Shown piece by piece: positions 18,684 to 27,187 of a stretch of DNA of 42,656 nucleotides. Numbering within the stretch: position 1 is the stretch's first letter; each line of letters opens with the position of its first letter. The notes beneath the pieces were generated by a model. It was not told the origin of the DNA and ran no database searches. It was given only the letters and a program-made list of their open reading frames with translations. The translations under genes were made by a program, and so were the position numbers. The DNA comes from Planctomycetota bacterium (GTDB lineage Bacteria > Planctomycetota > UBA1135 > GCA-002686595). The stretch covers positions 1 through 42,656 of the forward strand of contig JAQWJQ010000113.1 in assembly GCA_029248265.1 (NCBI GenBank), read 5' to 3'.

Positions 18684-20750
18684 ATGCCTGAGCTCCCCAC
18701 GAACCCCGCCAGAGACCTCCTGCCGCCTGGCACCCGTGTGGGTGTGGACACCGGGGGGACCTTCACCGACCTCGTCCTCGCCATCCCGGGGGAGCCCGTG
18801 AGGATCGCGAAGGTGCCCTCGACCCCGGACGACCCTGGCCGCGCCCTCCTGGAAGGCCTCCTGGAGCTCGGCGTGCCCGGCGCACCCGGCGCCACCGTCG
18901 TCCACGGCACCACGGTCGCGCTCAACGCGCTCCTGACCGGCCGGACGGGGGACGCCGCGCTCGTCACCAACGAGGGGTTCGAGGATCTCGTGGAGATCGA
19001 CCGCCAGGCGCGACCTGACCTCTACGCCATGGAGCCACGGCGCCCCACCCCGCTGATCCCGCGGGAGCGGCGCTTCGGCCTTCGGCAACGCAGCTGGCCC
19101 GCTCCCGGACCGGGGGGCCGTGTGGAGGAAGCCGTGCGCCCCACCGACGCGGAGATCGCCGAGCTCTGCGACCGCGTGGAGGCGTCCGGTGCCCGGAGCA
19201 TCGCGATCTGCTTGCTGCACAGCTACGCGGACCCTGAGCCCGAGCGGCGCGTGGCCCATGCCCTGACCGGGAGAGGGCTGGAGTGCACCACCTCCTCCGG
19301 CCTCATCGCCGAGTACAGAGAAGCCGAGCGCTTCTCGACGGCCGCGTGCAACGCTGCGCTGATCCCCGTGGTGCGCGCGTACCTCGAGCGGCTCGATGGC
19401 GCGCTGCCGGATGCCCGCTTGGAGGTGCTCCAGAGCTCTGGGGGCGGCCTCTCCGCGGCACGCGCGGCGAGCGAACCGGTGCGGGTCCTCCTGTCCGGCC
19501 CGGCGGGCGGCGTCGTTGGCGCCGCCAGGGCCGCCGCCGCCGCCGGCCTCGACGCCATCGCGACCCTCGACATGGGCGGGACCAGCACAGACGTCGCCTT
19601 CCACTCCCGCGGCGCCGAGCTCTCCGGGCTGGCTGAGGAGGTGCGAGTCGCCGGGCACTCGATCGCCGTGCCGACGCTGGACATGCACACCGTCGGCTGC
19701 GGCGGCGGCAGCCTCGCGCGCGTCGATGCCGGCGGCGTGCTGCGCGTCGGGCCCGACAGCGCAGGCGCTGACCCTGGGCCCGTCGCATTTGGCCGCGGCG
19801 GGGTCCAACCGACGGTGACCGACGCCCACGTGGTCCTCGGGAGGATCGCTCCCATGGACGCCGAGGGAGGCTTCTTGGGCGGCGCCCTCGAGCTCGACGT
19901 CGACGCCGCCAACGCGGCCTACGACCAGCTCGGCGCCGCCCTCGGTGTGGATCGACTGCGGGCCGCCGAGGCCGTGATCGACGCCGCGAACGCCTCGATG
20001 CGCCGAGCGCTCGGCGTGATGACCATGCAGCGCGGCCGGGACCCTCGCGCCACCCCGCTGGTCGCCTTCGGAGGCGGGGGCGGGCTGGCCGCGGCGGAAC
20101 TGGCTCGAGGGCTCGGCATGCCCGCCGCCCTCATCCCCGCGTCACCGGGGGTGCTCTCCGCCCACGGCATGACCCGCGCAGAGCGCTCCGCGGACCGATC
20201 GGCCTCCGTGCTTCGCCCGCTCCGTGAGGTCACCAGTGAGCGCCGCGCCGCCATCCTCACAGACCTGCGGCGGGAGGCCTTGCAGGCCATCTCCGAGGGC
20301 GAGGCCCTCGCCCACGAGCCGCGATTCGAGACGAGCCTCTCCGTGCGCTACCGGGGCCAGTCCTATGAGCTCTCGATTCCGGACTGCGAGGACCCCGAGG
20401 CGGCCTTCCATGAGGCTCACGAGGCGCGCTTAGGGTGGACCCTCGAGGAGCAAGAGGTCCAGCTCGTCCACGTCCGTCTGCGCGCGACGGAGGTCCTCGC
20501 CGGGCAGCCGGACCGCGCCAAGGGGCCCGCGGCCGCGGCCCACCTCGAGCCCGCCGGCCGGCGGACCGTGGTGTTTGGTGGAGAGGCCCTGTCCGTCGAG
20601 GTCCACGAGCGCGCGAGGCTCGAGGAAGGTGACCGAGTCGTCGGGCCTGCGATCATCGAGGAGTACTCCGGGACGACCGTCTTGCCGCCCGGCTTTGAAG
20701 CGTCGGTTGTCGGGGGGCTCGGTCTCCTGATCAAGGACCGTGCGTCCTGA
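18684..20750 (+). CDS. Hydantoinase/oxoprolinase family protein (HyuA-like)
   Basis: A 688-residue ASKHA-fold ATPase of the N-methylhydantoinase A/5-oxoprolinase family, which opens cyclic amides using ATP. Motifs in order are VGVDTGGTFTDLVLAIP, VVHGTTVALNALLTG, LQSSGGGL, VLLSGPAGGVVGAARA, LDMGGTSTDVAF, VGCGGGSLARVD and FGGGGGLAAAELARGL. The C-terminal domain contains VRYRGQSYEL and GPAIIEEYSGTTVLPPGF. It is the usual size for HyuA alone, and no HyuB partner is adjacent. TACACT (18664-18669) may be its -10 box, with a weak -35. A PhzF-family gene follows 22 bp downstream. The substrate is unknown. Confidence 0.92.
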   Translation: MPELPTNPARDLLPPGTRVGVDTGGTFTDLVLAIPGEPVRIAKVPSTPDDPGRALLEGLLELGVPGAPGATVVHGTTVALNALLTGRTGDAALVTNEGFEDLVEIDRQARPDLYAMEPRRPTPLIPRERRFGLRQRSWPAPGPGGRVEEAVRPTDAEIAELCDRVEASGARSIAICLLHSYADPEPERRVAHALTGRGLECTTSSGLIAEYREAERFSTAACNAALIPVVRAYLERLDGALPDARLEVLQSSGGGLSAARAASEPVRVLLSGPAGGVVGAARAAAAAGLDAIATLDMGGTSTDVAFHSRGAELSGLAEEVRVAGHSIAVPTLDMHTVGCGGGSLARVDAGGVLRVGPDSAGADPGPVAFGRGGVQPTVTDAHVVLGRIAPMDAEGGFLGGALELDVDAANAAYDQLGAALGVDRLRAAEAVIDAANASMRRALGVMTMQRGRDPRATPLVAFGGGGGLAAAELARGLGMPAALIPASPGVLSAHGMTRAERSADRSASVLRPLREVTSERRAAILTDLRREALQAISEGEALAHEPRFETSLSVRYRGQSYELSIPDCEDPEAAFHEAHEARLGWTLEEQEVQLVHVRLRATEVLAGQPDRAKGPAAAAHLEPAGRRTVVFGGEALSVEVHERARLEEGDRVVGPAIIEEYSGTTVLPPGFEASVVGGLGLLIKDRAS

Positions 20751-20772
20751 CCGCCCCACACGACTGACCACC

Positions 20773-21591
20773 ATGCAGCTGCCTATCTATCAGGTTGACG
20801 CCTTCGAGGAGGGCGTGTTCACCGGCAACCCTGCCGCCGTCGTCCCCCTTGACCAGCCCATCGACGAGGCGCTCATGCAGCGCATCGCTGAGGAGAACAA
20901 CCTGTCCGAGACGGCCTTCACCGCGCCGATCGCCGACGCGGAGCGTGACGCTCCCGCCTTCGCGTTGCGGTGGTTCACTCCGACCACCGAGGTCGAGCTG
21001 TGCGGCCACGCGACCCTCGCCGCGGCCGCCGCGCTGCGCGACCTCGGGGCGCTGGAAGGCGAGACGCATGTTCATTTCTCCACCCGTAGTGGGCCCCTGA
21101 CGGCGTCCCTCGGCGAGGGGGCTGAGGTTGAGATCGACTTGCCCGCGGCGGTCCCCACAGGCGCCCCAACCCCAGACCAACTCGACGCGATCGAGCGCGC
21201 GCTCGACGCCCCGGTGAAGGCGGTGTTCCTGCACCGCTATGCCCTCGCTGTGCTCCCGTCCGAAGAGGACGTCCGGCGCCTGCGTCCCCGCGAGGATCTC
21301 CTGCGGCAGGCAGGGATCCCGATCATCGCCACTGCGGCGAGCGCTTCGGACGAGGTGGACTTCGTGAGCCGCTTCTTCGCGCCGACGCTCGGCGTGCTCG
21401 AGGACCCGGTCACGGGCTCGGCCCACTGCCAGCTGGTCCCCTACTGGGCAGCCGAGACGGGGCGACGCAAGCTCCGCGCGCGGCAGCTCTCCACCCGTGG
21501 AGGACGGCTCGAGTGCGAGTTGGATGGGGAGCGCGTGCGGCTCGCCGGCGGTGCCCGGATCTACCTGCGCGGCACCATCGAGGTCAGCTGA
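20773..21591 (+). CDS. PhzF-family isomerase-like protein
   Basis: A 272-residue protein of the PhzF/diaminopimelate epimerase-like superfamily. The N-terminal pattern is VDAFEEGVFTGNPAAVVPL, followed by NNLSETAFT with the presumed catalytic glutamate, RWFTPTTEVELCGHATLAAA, and the C-terminal half motif EDPVTGSAHCQLVPYW. Family members isomerise small carboxylic or amino acid-derived substrates; PhzF itself acts in phenazine synthesis, but no other phenazine genes are present. The ATG at 20773 begins the conserved sequence. The gene lies 22 bp after the HyuA-like gene and is probably co-transcribed with it. Confidence 0.92.
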   Translation: MQLPIYQVDAFEEGVFTGNPAAVVPLDQPIDEALMQRIAEENNLSETAFTAPIADAERDAPAFALRWFTPTTEVELCGHATLAAAAALRDLGALEGETHVHFSTRSGPLTASLGEGAEVEIDLPAAVPTGAPTPDQLDAIERALDAPVKAVFLHRYALAVLPSEEDVRRLRPREDLLRQAGIPIIATAASASDEVDFVSRFFAPTLGVLEDPVTGSAHCQLVPYWAAETGRRKLRARQLSTRGGRLECELDGERVRLAGGARIYLRGTIEVS

Positions 21592-21632
21592 GCCCGCGCC
21601 GTCCGCCCGCTGGGGCGAGCGGCCCGTTCTGG

Positions 21633-21671
21633 AAAGCAAAACGCCGCCCCGACCTGGGTCGGAGCGGCGTT
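21633..21671 (-). terminator. Intrinsic terminator of tRNA-Gly
   Basis: AACGCCGC (21640-21647) pairs with GCGGCGTT (21664-21671), extended inward by CCGAC/GTCGG with one bulged base. On the minus strand the stem is followed by GTTTTGCTTTCC, a usable T-rich tract. It starts 11 bp after the 3' end of the tRNA gene. Confidence 0.8.
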
Positions 21672-21682
21672 CTGTTGGACGG

Positions 21683-21757
21683 TGGAGCGGCTGATGAGAT
21701 TCGAACTCACGACATCAACCTTGGCAAGGTTGCGCTCTACCACTGAGCTACAGCCGC
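21683..21757 (-). tRNA. tRNA-Gly (anticodon GCC)
   Basis: On the minus strand the acceptor GCGGCTG pairs with CAGCCGC, followed by discriminator T and an encoded CCA. The D-arm is GCTC-AGTGGTA-GAGC. The anticodon stem CAACC/GGTTG encloses TTGCCAA, giving anticodon GCC (reads GGC/GGU). The T-arm is GTGAG-TTCGAAT-CTCAT. The length with CCA is 75 nt. Confidence 0.96.
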
Positions 21758-21767
21758 GTCGCGAGGA

Positions 21768-21795
21768 AGGATAGCGTGGTCACCACGAGAGGCAA
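21768..21795 (-). promoter_or_regulatory. Probable promoter of tRNA-Gly
   Basis: On the minus strand TTGCCT (21790-21795) and TATCCT (21768-21773) are 16 bp apart. The -10 box is 10 bp before the tRNA 5' end, leaving only a very short leader. With the terminator downstream this makes a self-contained tRNA transcription unit. Confidence 0.5.
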
Positions 21796-21824
21796 CCCCG
21801 ACCTTCCGAGATCCTGAGGATCCC

Positions 21825-22613
21825 TCAGGAGTTGGCCGCCCGGATCCGCTCGGCGACGAAGTCCCCAGCGGCGCGGGCGGCCTCTTCAAGCCCCCCACCG
21901 GCAGCCAGCCGGCAGGCGAGGGCCGCAGCAAAACGGCACCCCGACCCACGAATTCCCGCTCCGGGGACCCGGGATCGCTCCACCCAGACCGGCGCCTCGC
22001 CTGGCTCCAGGACGAGATCTCGCACGAGGTCCTCCTCAGGGCCGTGCCCCCCGGTGGCCACCACGCCGCTGGCCCCCGCGCGCAGGAGCCGATCAGCGGC
22101 CGCCACCCGGGCGTCTGAGGAGCGCCCGATCTCGGATCGATCCGACCAGGTGAGCTCCGCGAGCTCGTCCAGGTTCGGCGTCACGATGGGGCCGGCGACG
22201 AGCAAGCTGTCCCGTGCCTGGACGAGCTCTCGATCCGACCAGAACCGGTAGCCGCTCGAAGCTCGGATGACGGGGTCCACCACAGACGGGATCAAGCGGG
22301 CCCCGTGGCGGCCCCGCGCGATCAGGCGCGCGGCCTCCACAATGGAGGCGACGCCGGGCAGCAGGCCAAACTTCATGACCGCCAACCGGTCATCGTCGAG
22401 GTGAGCCTCCGCCTCCCGCGCCCACATCATCCGCTCCTCCACCCGGCGGACCTCGAAGAGGTCCTGATCGGTCATGGCGCTGGGCACCTCGTGGGAGGCG
22501 CACTCGAAGGCCCTGGCGGCGTCACGGTCCGCGTCGAGCCCGGCGCCGCCCGAGGAGTCCAAGCCGCCCACGAAGAGCGCCTCGGGGGGCGACGGTGATG
22601 TCGGTCTGCTCAT
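21825..22613 (-). CDS. thiD: Phosphomethylpyrimidine kinase-like protein (ThiD family)
   Basis: A 262-residue ribokinase-fold kinase of the HMP/HMP-phosphate kinase family, which phosphorylates the pyrimidine half of thiamine. Diagnostic features are FVGGLDSSGGAGLDADRDAA near the N-terminus, VVDPVIRASSGYRFW, VTPNLDELAEL, and the anion-hole/catalytic region GIRGSGCRFAAALACRLA, which matches the GTGC motif with Arg-Gly-Ser-Gly-Cys. The Ser replacing Thr is unusual but conservative. No other thiamine genes or TPP riboswitch are adjacent. The stop codon lies inside a 7-bp inverted repeat (21813-21829). The DHH phosphoesterase gene is 33 bp upstream. Confidence 0.85.
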   Translation of the reverse strand: MSRPTSPSPPEALFVGGLDSSGGAGLDADRDAARAFECASHEVPSAMTDQDLFEVRRVEERMMWAREAEAHLDDDRLAVMKFGLLPGVASIVEAARLIARGRHGARLIPSVVDPVIRASSGYRFWSDRELVQARDSLLVAGPIVTPNLDELAELTWSDRSEIGRSSDARVAAADRLLRAGASGVVATGGHGPEEDLVRDLVLEPGEAPVWVERSRVPGAGIRGSGCRFAAALACRLAAGGGLEEAARAAGDFVAERIRAANS

Positions 22614-22646
22614 GGGCAGAGCCTATCCGACGCCAGGCGTCAGCAG

Positions 22647-23813
22647 CTACTCATCCAGCCGACGACCGTCGGGAGCCTCTGCCCCCTCCTCCCCCGACGC
22701 CGAGATCACGGCCAGGGCGTTCTTGAGCAGGCGACGCTCGATGCTGCCGATGGCGCTCTGACCGGGGTCCTCCATGGGGATCCGGCCCCCAGCGATGTGA
22801 CCGTGGCCGCCGAACGACCCCTCGTCCGCCAGGACCCGCTCGATGAGGGGGTAGGCCTTACCAAAGGCGTAGTCTGTGCGAAGGGAGAGAACGTAAGAGT
22901 CCTCGAAGGCTCCCCCCGCAACGACCCACGAGCAGCCCTTCATCCTCAGGAAGAAGTCCGCCATCTCAGCCACGTGCTCAGGGTTCTCCACGCGACCGAG
23001 CAGCGCGATGATGAGGGGTCCGTGCTGCCGGGCGGTGGTCAAGGCCTGGGCGACATGGCGGTAGTAGCTGCGTGACAGCGGGGGGTTGTCGATCGCCGCG
23101 ATCTTCGAACGGTCCCCCCGCTTGAAGGTCTCGATGTAGGCCTCCTCGTCGAGCGGGGAGGCGTTCCGGGACAGGTCGGCCGTGTCGTAACGGATGCCGC
23201 AGAACAGCGCTGAGGCCGTCCGCAAATCCAGCGCGACGCCCGCGTCACGCAGGTACTCGAAGAGCATCGACGAGGTGGCGCCGAGGTCGATCCTGACGTC
23301 CTCGTGGGGAACCTCCGACGCCCCGTCGTCGGTCTGCGGCGACCTGTGGTGGTCGAAGACAGCAAGGACGGAGGGAGCCGCAGGCACCACGGTGTGGCGG
23401 AACGAGGGCTGCGTGTCGACGAGGAGCACCCCGCAGAAGGCGCTGACATCGGTGGCATCGTACTCCGCGAGGTCGAGCTCGAGGGTCTCGAGGAGCGCGA
23501 CGTTCTCGGCGCGGTGGACCTTGCCGTGGGTCGCCACCACACACTCGTGCCCGAAGCCCTGTTCAAGGAGCAGACGGAGGCCCTCACAAGCCCCGAGCGC
23601 GTCGGGGTCGGGCCCCATGTGCGTCAGGATCAGGAACCGGCCGCGCACGCCAGGCACGCTGGCCTCACAGCACGCGGCCAGCACTCCACGGAGATGCTCC
23701 ACCGGCGCCGTCCCCTGGAAGCGCGCGGTCTCCACCGCGCCGTCGTCCGGGCTGGGCAGGTCCTTCGGACGATCAGCCGGGGCTGTCATCGGGCCGTTGG
23801 AGGTTTCGGTCAT
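22647..23813 (-). CDS. DHH-family phosphoesterase
   Basis: A 388-residue DHH/DHHA1 protein. Metal-binding motifs are LTHMGPDPDALGACEGLRLL, VLLVDTQ and FDHHRS (the DHH motif). The C-terminal DHHA1 region contains GGHGHIAGGRI, which recognises the 3' end of short oligonucleotides in NrnA-like enzymes. It may degrade nanoRNA or cyclic dinucleotide products, but RecJ-, NrnA- and GdpP-like proteins share these motifs and no PAS or GGDEF domain is present. The ATG at 23813 is chosen because the extra 39 codons of the open frame upstream look non-coding. It lies between the TIM-barrel gene and thiD. Confidence 0.87.
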   Translation of the reverse strand: MTETSNGPMTAPADRPKDLPSPDDGAVETARFQGTAPVEHLRGVLAACCEASVPGVRGRFLILTHMGPDPDALGACEGLRLLLEQGFGHECVVATHGKVHRAENVALLETLELDLAEYDATDVSAFCGVLLVDTQPSFRHTVVPAAPSVLAVFDHHRSPQTDDGASEVPHEDVRIDLGATSSMLFEYLRDAGVALDLRTASALFCGIRYDTADLSRNASPLDEEAYIETFKRGDRSKIAAIDNPPLSRSYYRHVAQALTTARQHGPLIIALLGRVENPEHVAEMADFFLRMKGCSWVVAGGAFEDSYVLSLRTDYAFGKAYPLIERVLADEGSFGGHGHIAGGRIPMEDPGQSAIGSIERRLLKNALAVISASGEEGAEAPDGRRLDE

Positions 23814-23994
23814 GGCAGGAGCGGTCGCCGAGGAGAAGGTCCGGCTCGACGGAGCATTATCGAGCTTCCAGGGGGGTGGAGACCATGACCCTCTACGAGA
23901 ACTCGACACCTCGCGACCCTCAAGTCGCACAGGGAAAGGGGCTTAGACCAAAGTGAGCAGCTCGACCCGTTGCGAGACGAGCCCCCGTGGAAGC

Positions 23995-24921
23995 TCAGAA
24001 GCCGAGCCCAAGGAGGAACTGCACCGACGCCAGCACCTCTGGCCGCCCGTGCGTGGGGTCCACATCGACCACGCGAGCGCAGGTCTTGGGCAGGTACTCC
24101 TGGACGAGCTTGAAGTCGACCTCACCGAGGCTCGGAGGGAGCCCAAAGTCCGCGTCCGTCGCGTCCCGGAGGTGGACGCCGAGCGCCCGGTCAGAGAACG
24201 CCTGGAGCCAGGCGCCCTGATCCGGGATTCCGAGGTTCCCCCGACGGTGGATCCGCGCCGTGTCGTGCCAGTACCCGACCTTGTGAGCCGCCAGGTCATC
24301 CAGGATCCACTGCACCGCTTCAAAGCCGAACAGGTCGTCCAGGTCGTTCCCCGGGGCGATGGCGAAGGAGGTCTCGGGAAACTCCGTCCGCAGCGTGTGG
24401 ACGGAGCGGCAGAAGTGCTCGACCTGTCGCTGCGACTTGGCCTGCAGACGGTGGACGAAGTCACGCGTCCGCTCGCGGACGAGGTCGAGGTCGTCCACGT
24501 GGGTGGAGCCGTGCTCCTCAAGCAGCTTCGCCGCCTCGCGCTCGAGCTTCGCGTCCTCAACCGCGCAGCCGCGCAGGATCACGACAGGGGCGCCGAGGGT
24601 CTGGGCCAGTTGGACGTGGCGCCGTGAGCTGTTGAGCGCCATCTCGCGCTGATCAGCGTCCATGCTCCCGAGCATGCTGCCCGTCATCGTCGGGGACTTG
24701 GGCTTCAACGAACCCACCACGACACAGGACATCTTGATCCCCGTCTCGCGCTGTGCGTCCGCCCAACCGCGCAGCTCCGGCGGCGTCGCGGACAGGCCCA
24801 GTTCAAGCCTCCGAAACCCCATCGCCACCGCAGAGAACGCCTGGTCCTCGATGGAGCGCAGCCTCGGGCCGTAACACGACGTCGAAAGGACGAGGTCGTT
24901 GGGGATGCCAGGCTTGGTCAC
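23995..24921 (-). CDS. Xylose isomerase-like TIM-barrel protein
   Basis: A 308-residue protein of the AP-endonuclease-2/xylose isomerase-like superfamily (sugar phosphate isomerase/epimerase type). The strand-helix pattern includes LSTSCYG at the start, MGFRRLELGLSATP, GAPVVILRGCAVED, FAIAPGNDLDDLFGF, VGYWHDTARIHR and GVHLRDATDAD. The His and acidic residues on the later strands (WHDTA, VHLRDA) are where the family binds divalent metal. The exact reaction cannot be told from sequence. It follows purB after a 219-bp gap that may contain its own promoter (TATTGT in reverse orientation near 24974, weak). I see no other element in that gap. Confidence 0.8.
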   Translation of the reverse strand: MTKPGIPNDLVLSTSCYGPRLRSIEDQAFSAVAMGFRRLELGLSATPPELRGWADAQRETGIKMSCVVVGSLKPKSPTMTGSMLGSMDADQREMALNSSRRHVQLAQTLGAPVVILRGCAVEDAKLEREAAKLLEEHGSTHVDDLDLVRERTRDFVHRLQAKSQRQVEHFCRSVHTLRTEFPETSFAIAPGNDLDDLFGFEAVQWILDDLAAHKVGYWHDTARIHRRGNLGIPDQGAWLQAFSDRALGVHLRDATDADFGLPPSLGEVDFKLVQEYLPKTCARVVDVDPTHGRPEVLASVQFLLGLGF

Positions 24922-25140
24922 AGGGTTCTTGGGTCTCGAGAAGAGGGCGCGTCAGGCAGGGCCGCTGGGGAACAATATCCCGCTCGTAAGGCCCCGGTCG
25001 AGATTGCCCCGCGGCCCGTGCCGGGGAGATTGCAGGCGGGGACCCGGTGTGTCAATCCGTGGCGCCGGAGTCCGCCATGGGCGGTGACAAATGACCTCGC
25101 CCCTGGCCCTCTCCTGCCCGCCTCACGCCCGTACAGACCC

Positions 25141-26571
25141 TCAGACACGGATTTCGGCCTCGCTCCGCGCGATGTCCGAATACCGGTCCAAGATCGGGTC
25201 CACCTCGGCCTCGAGGAACTCCTCGACCTGCTCAGGAGCCCTGCCGACGAACCGTCGACCGTCCAGGAGGTCATCGAGGCTGCCGGCCACGGCCTCGAAG
25301 GCCGGGTCCCCCGCGAGCCGCTCGCGCAGATCTGGCTCCCGGCCAGCCTTGATCTCGGCGGCCGCAGCGTGGCTGTGGACCCGGATGCGCTCGTGGAGAT
25401 CCTGCCGGTCGCCGCCGGCCTTGACCGCCTCCATCATCACGGCCTCGGAGGCCAGGAAGGGCAGCTCGGCGTTGAGGTGACGCGCCACGATCGGCGGGTG
25501 CACCAGCAGCCCTCCCGCGACATCGCAGTAGAGGCTCAACACGGCATCCGTCGCGAGGAACCCCTCGGCGATAGAGAGCCGTCGGTTCGCAGAGTCGTCC
25601 AGGGTCCGCTCGAGCCACTGGTTGGCGGCGGTGTGGGCCGCGTTCCCCACCAGCTCGATCACGAAGCGTGAGAGCGCGCAGATGCGCTCCGAGCGCATGG
25701 GATTGCGCTTCCACGGCATCGCAGAGGAACCGATCTGCTTGCTGCCAAACGGCTCCTCGAGCTCCCGCTTGTTCGCGAGCAAGCGCAGGTCCGTCGCAAA
25801 CTTATGGGCTGACTGCGAGATGGACGAGAGCACCTGCAAGACGCGGAAGTCGAGCTTGCGCGGGTAGGTCTGCCCGGTCACGCCGAAGGTGCGCTCGAAG
25901 CCCATCTTGCGGGTGACAAGTTCATCGAGCTTGCGGACCCTCTCGTGATCTCCCTCGAACAGCTCGAGGAAGCTCGCCTGGGTTCCCGTCGTGCCCTTCA
26001 CACCGCGGAAGCGGATCTGGGACTCGACCTGCTCGAGGTCATCGAGGTCATGCACCAGGTCCTGGATCCAGAGGCAAGCGCGCTTGCCGACCGTGGTGGC
26101 CTGCGCGGGCTGGAAGTGGGTGAACCCGAGGGTCGGCAGGTCCTTCCACTCGCGCGCGAAGGCCGCGAGCTCGCCCAAGACCCCCACCACCTGGCCGCGG
26201 AGCTGACGAAGCCCCTCGCGCATGATGATCAGGTCGGTGTTGTCCCCGACGAAGCAAGAGGTCGCCCCGAGGTGAATGATCGGCCTCGCCTTTGGACAGA
26301 CGTCCCCCCACGCGTGGACGTGAGCCATGACATCATGACGGAGCTCCTTCTCGTACTTCGCCGCCAGGTCGAGGTCGAGGTCCGTCGCGTGAGCGCGCAG
26401 CTCGTCCAACTGCTCGTCGCTGATCGCGAGGCCCAGCTCCTGTTCCGACTCCGCGAGGGCGATCCAGAGGCGCCGCCAGGTCGTGAACTTGGTGCGGTCG
26501 GAGAAGTTGGCGCGCATCTCTCGGCTCGCGTAGCGCGAGCCCAGAGGGCTGATGTACTGCTCTTCGATCAT
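25141..26571 (-). CDS. purB: Adenylosuccinate lyase
   Basis: A 476-residue member of the fumarase/aspartase superfamily that catalyses two steps of purine synthesis: SAICAR to AICAR, and adenylosuccinate to AMP. Diagnostic sequences are PLGSRYASREM, IIHLGATSCFVGDNTDL, TLGFTHFQPAQATTVGKR, GVKGTTGTQASFL and the signature loop GSSAMPWKRNPMRSERICAL, followed by the C-terminal helical domain. The start ATG 26571 gives MIEEQYISPLGSRYAS, matching the usual N-terminus of animal-type ADSL; the frame is open further upstream but overlaps the VanZ-like gene. It lies 43 bp after the VanZ-like gene. Confidence 0.97.
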   Translation of the reverse strand: MIEEQYISPLGSRYASREMRANFSDRTKFTTWRRLWIALAESEQELGLAISDEQLDELRAHATDLDLDLAAKYEKELRHDVMAHVHAWGDVCPKARPIIHLGATSCFVGDNTDLIIMREGLRQLRGQVVGVLGELAAFAREWKDLPTLGFTHFQPAQATTVGKRACLWIQDLVHDLDDLEQVESQIRFRGVKGTTGTQASFLELFEGDHERVRKLDELVTRKMGFERTFGVTGQTYPRKLDFRVLQVLSSISQSAHKFATDLRLLANKRELEEPFGSKQIGSSAMPWKRNPMRSERICALSRFVIELVGNAAHTAANQWLERTLDDSANRRLSIAEGFLATDAVLSLYCDVAGGLLVHPPIVARHLNAELPFLASEAVMMEAVKAGGDRQDLHERIRVHSHAAAAEIKAGREPDLRERLAGDPAFEAVAGSLDDLLDGRRFVGRAPEQVEEFLEAEVDPILDRYSDIARSEAEIRV

Positions 26572-26614
26572 GGTTCGGCGCGCGAGTCTACGCGCCCGGC
26601 GTCGGCGAGAGGGC

Positions 26615-27187
26615 TCAGAACGGCCAGAGCCCTTCCCCGTGCAGGACGTCCCAGCCCGTAGCCAGCCCTGCGACGGCAATGCAGGCGCCGAGCCACCCCA
26701 GGAATCGAATCCGGAGCCCGCGCGAGTTGGCGTCGGGGCGCCCGAGATAGAGCACCACCGCCACCACCGCAGCGGCACCGACGCCGTCGGAGCACACGTC
26801 CAGCAGCGAGGCGTCCCGGCCGGGCACCGTGGACTGGTGCAACTCGTCCGTGAATCCGTAGAGGGTCACGAGGAGGACCGTCCAGAGGGCTCCGATCCCC
26901 GTCATCGCCGTCCACTGGTGCTGGCCGAGCGCTCGACGTGGCGCGACCGGGATCACGAGGAGCGCGAGCAAGCCGAAGAGAACCGGGTGAGCGAAGTTCC
27001 AGATGAAGCCCTGCAATGGAAAGACAGGGCGGTCGTCCGCCGGGCCAGAGTACGTCGAGAGCAGGAAGAGCATGGCCGCCCACGCGAGCGGGGCGAGCCA
27101 GGCGAGCCAGCGTGGCTGCGCGAGCAGGGCTTGGCCAGCAGAGCGCAGGTAGCGCTGCGCTGGTGAGGGGTCGTGGCGCTCAGTCAT
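26615..27187 (-). CDS. VanZ-like membrane protein
   Basis: A 190-residue membrane protein with about five hydrophobic segments. The VanZ-family hallmark is YGFTDELHQSTVPGRDASLL followed by DVCSDGVGAAAVVAVV, where the acidic Asp-Glu and Asp residues in the membrane are conserved. VanZ was named from teicoplanin resistance, but most family members have no known function and this one should not be read as a resistance gene. It overlaps the end of the nadC fusion by 8 bp and is followed by purB. Confidence 0.88.
   Translation of the reverse strand: MTERHDPSPAQRYLRSAGQALLAQPRWLAWLAPLAWAAMLFLLSTYSGPADDRPVFPLQGFIWNFAHPVLFGLLALLVIPVAPRRALGQHQWTAMTGIGALWTVLLVTLYGFTDELHQSTVPGRDASLLDVCSDGVGAAAVVAVVLYLGRPDANSRGLRIRFLGWLGACIAVAGLATGWDVLHGEGLWPF

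Noticed and set aside
26615-27187. VanZ-like gene as an antibiotic resistance gene
   Set aside because: VanZ-family proteins are widespread, and no van ligase, dehydrogenase or dipeptidase genes are present.
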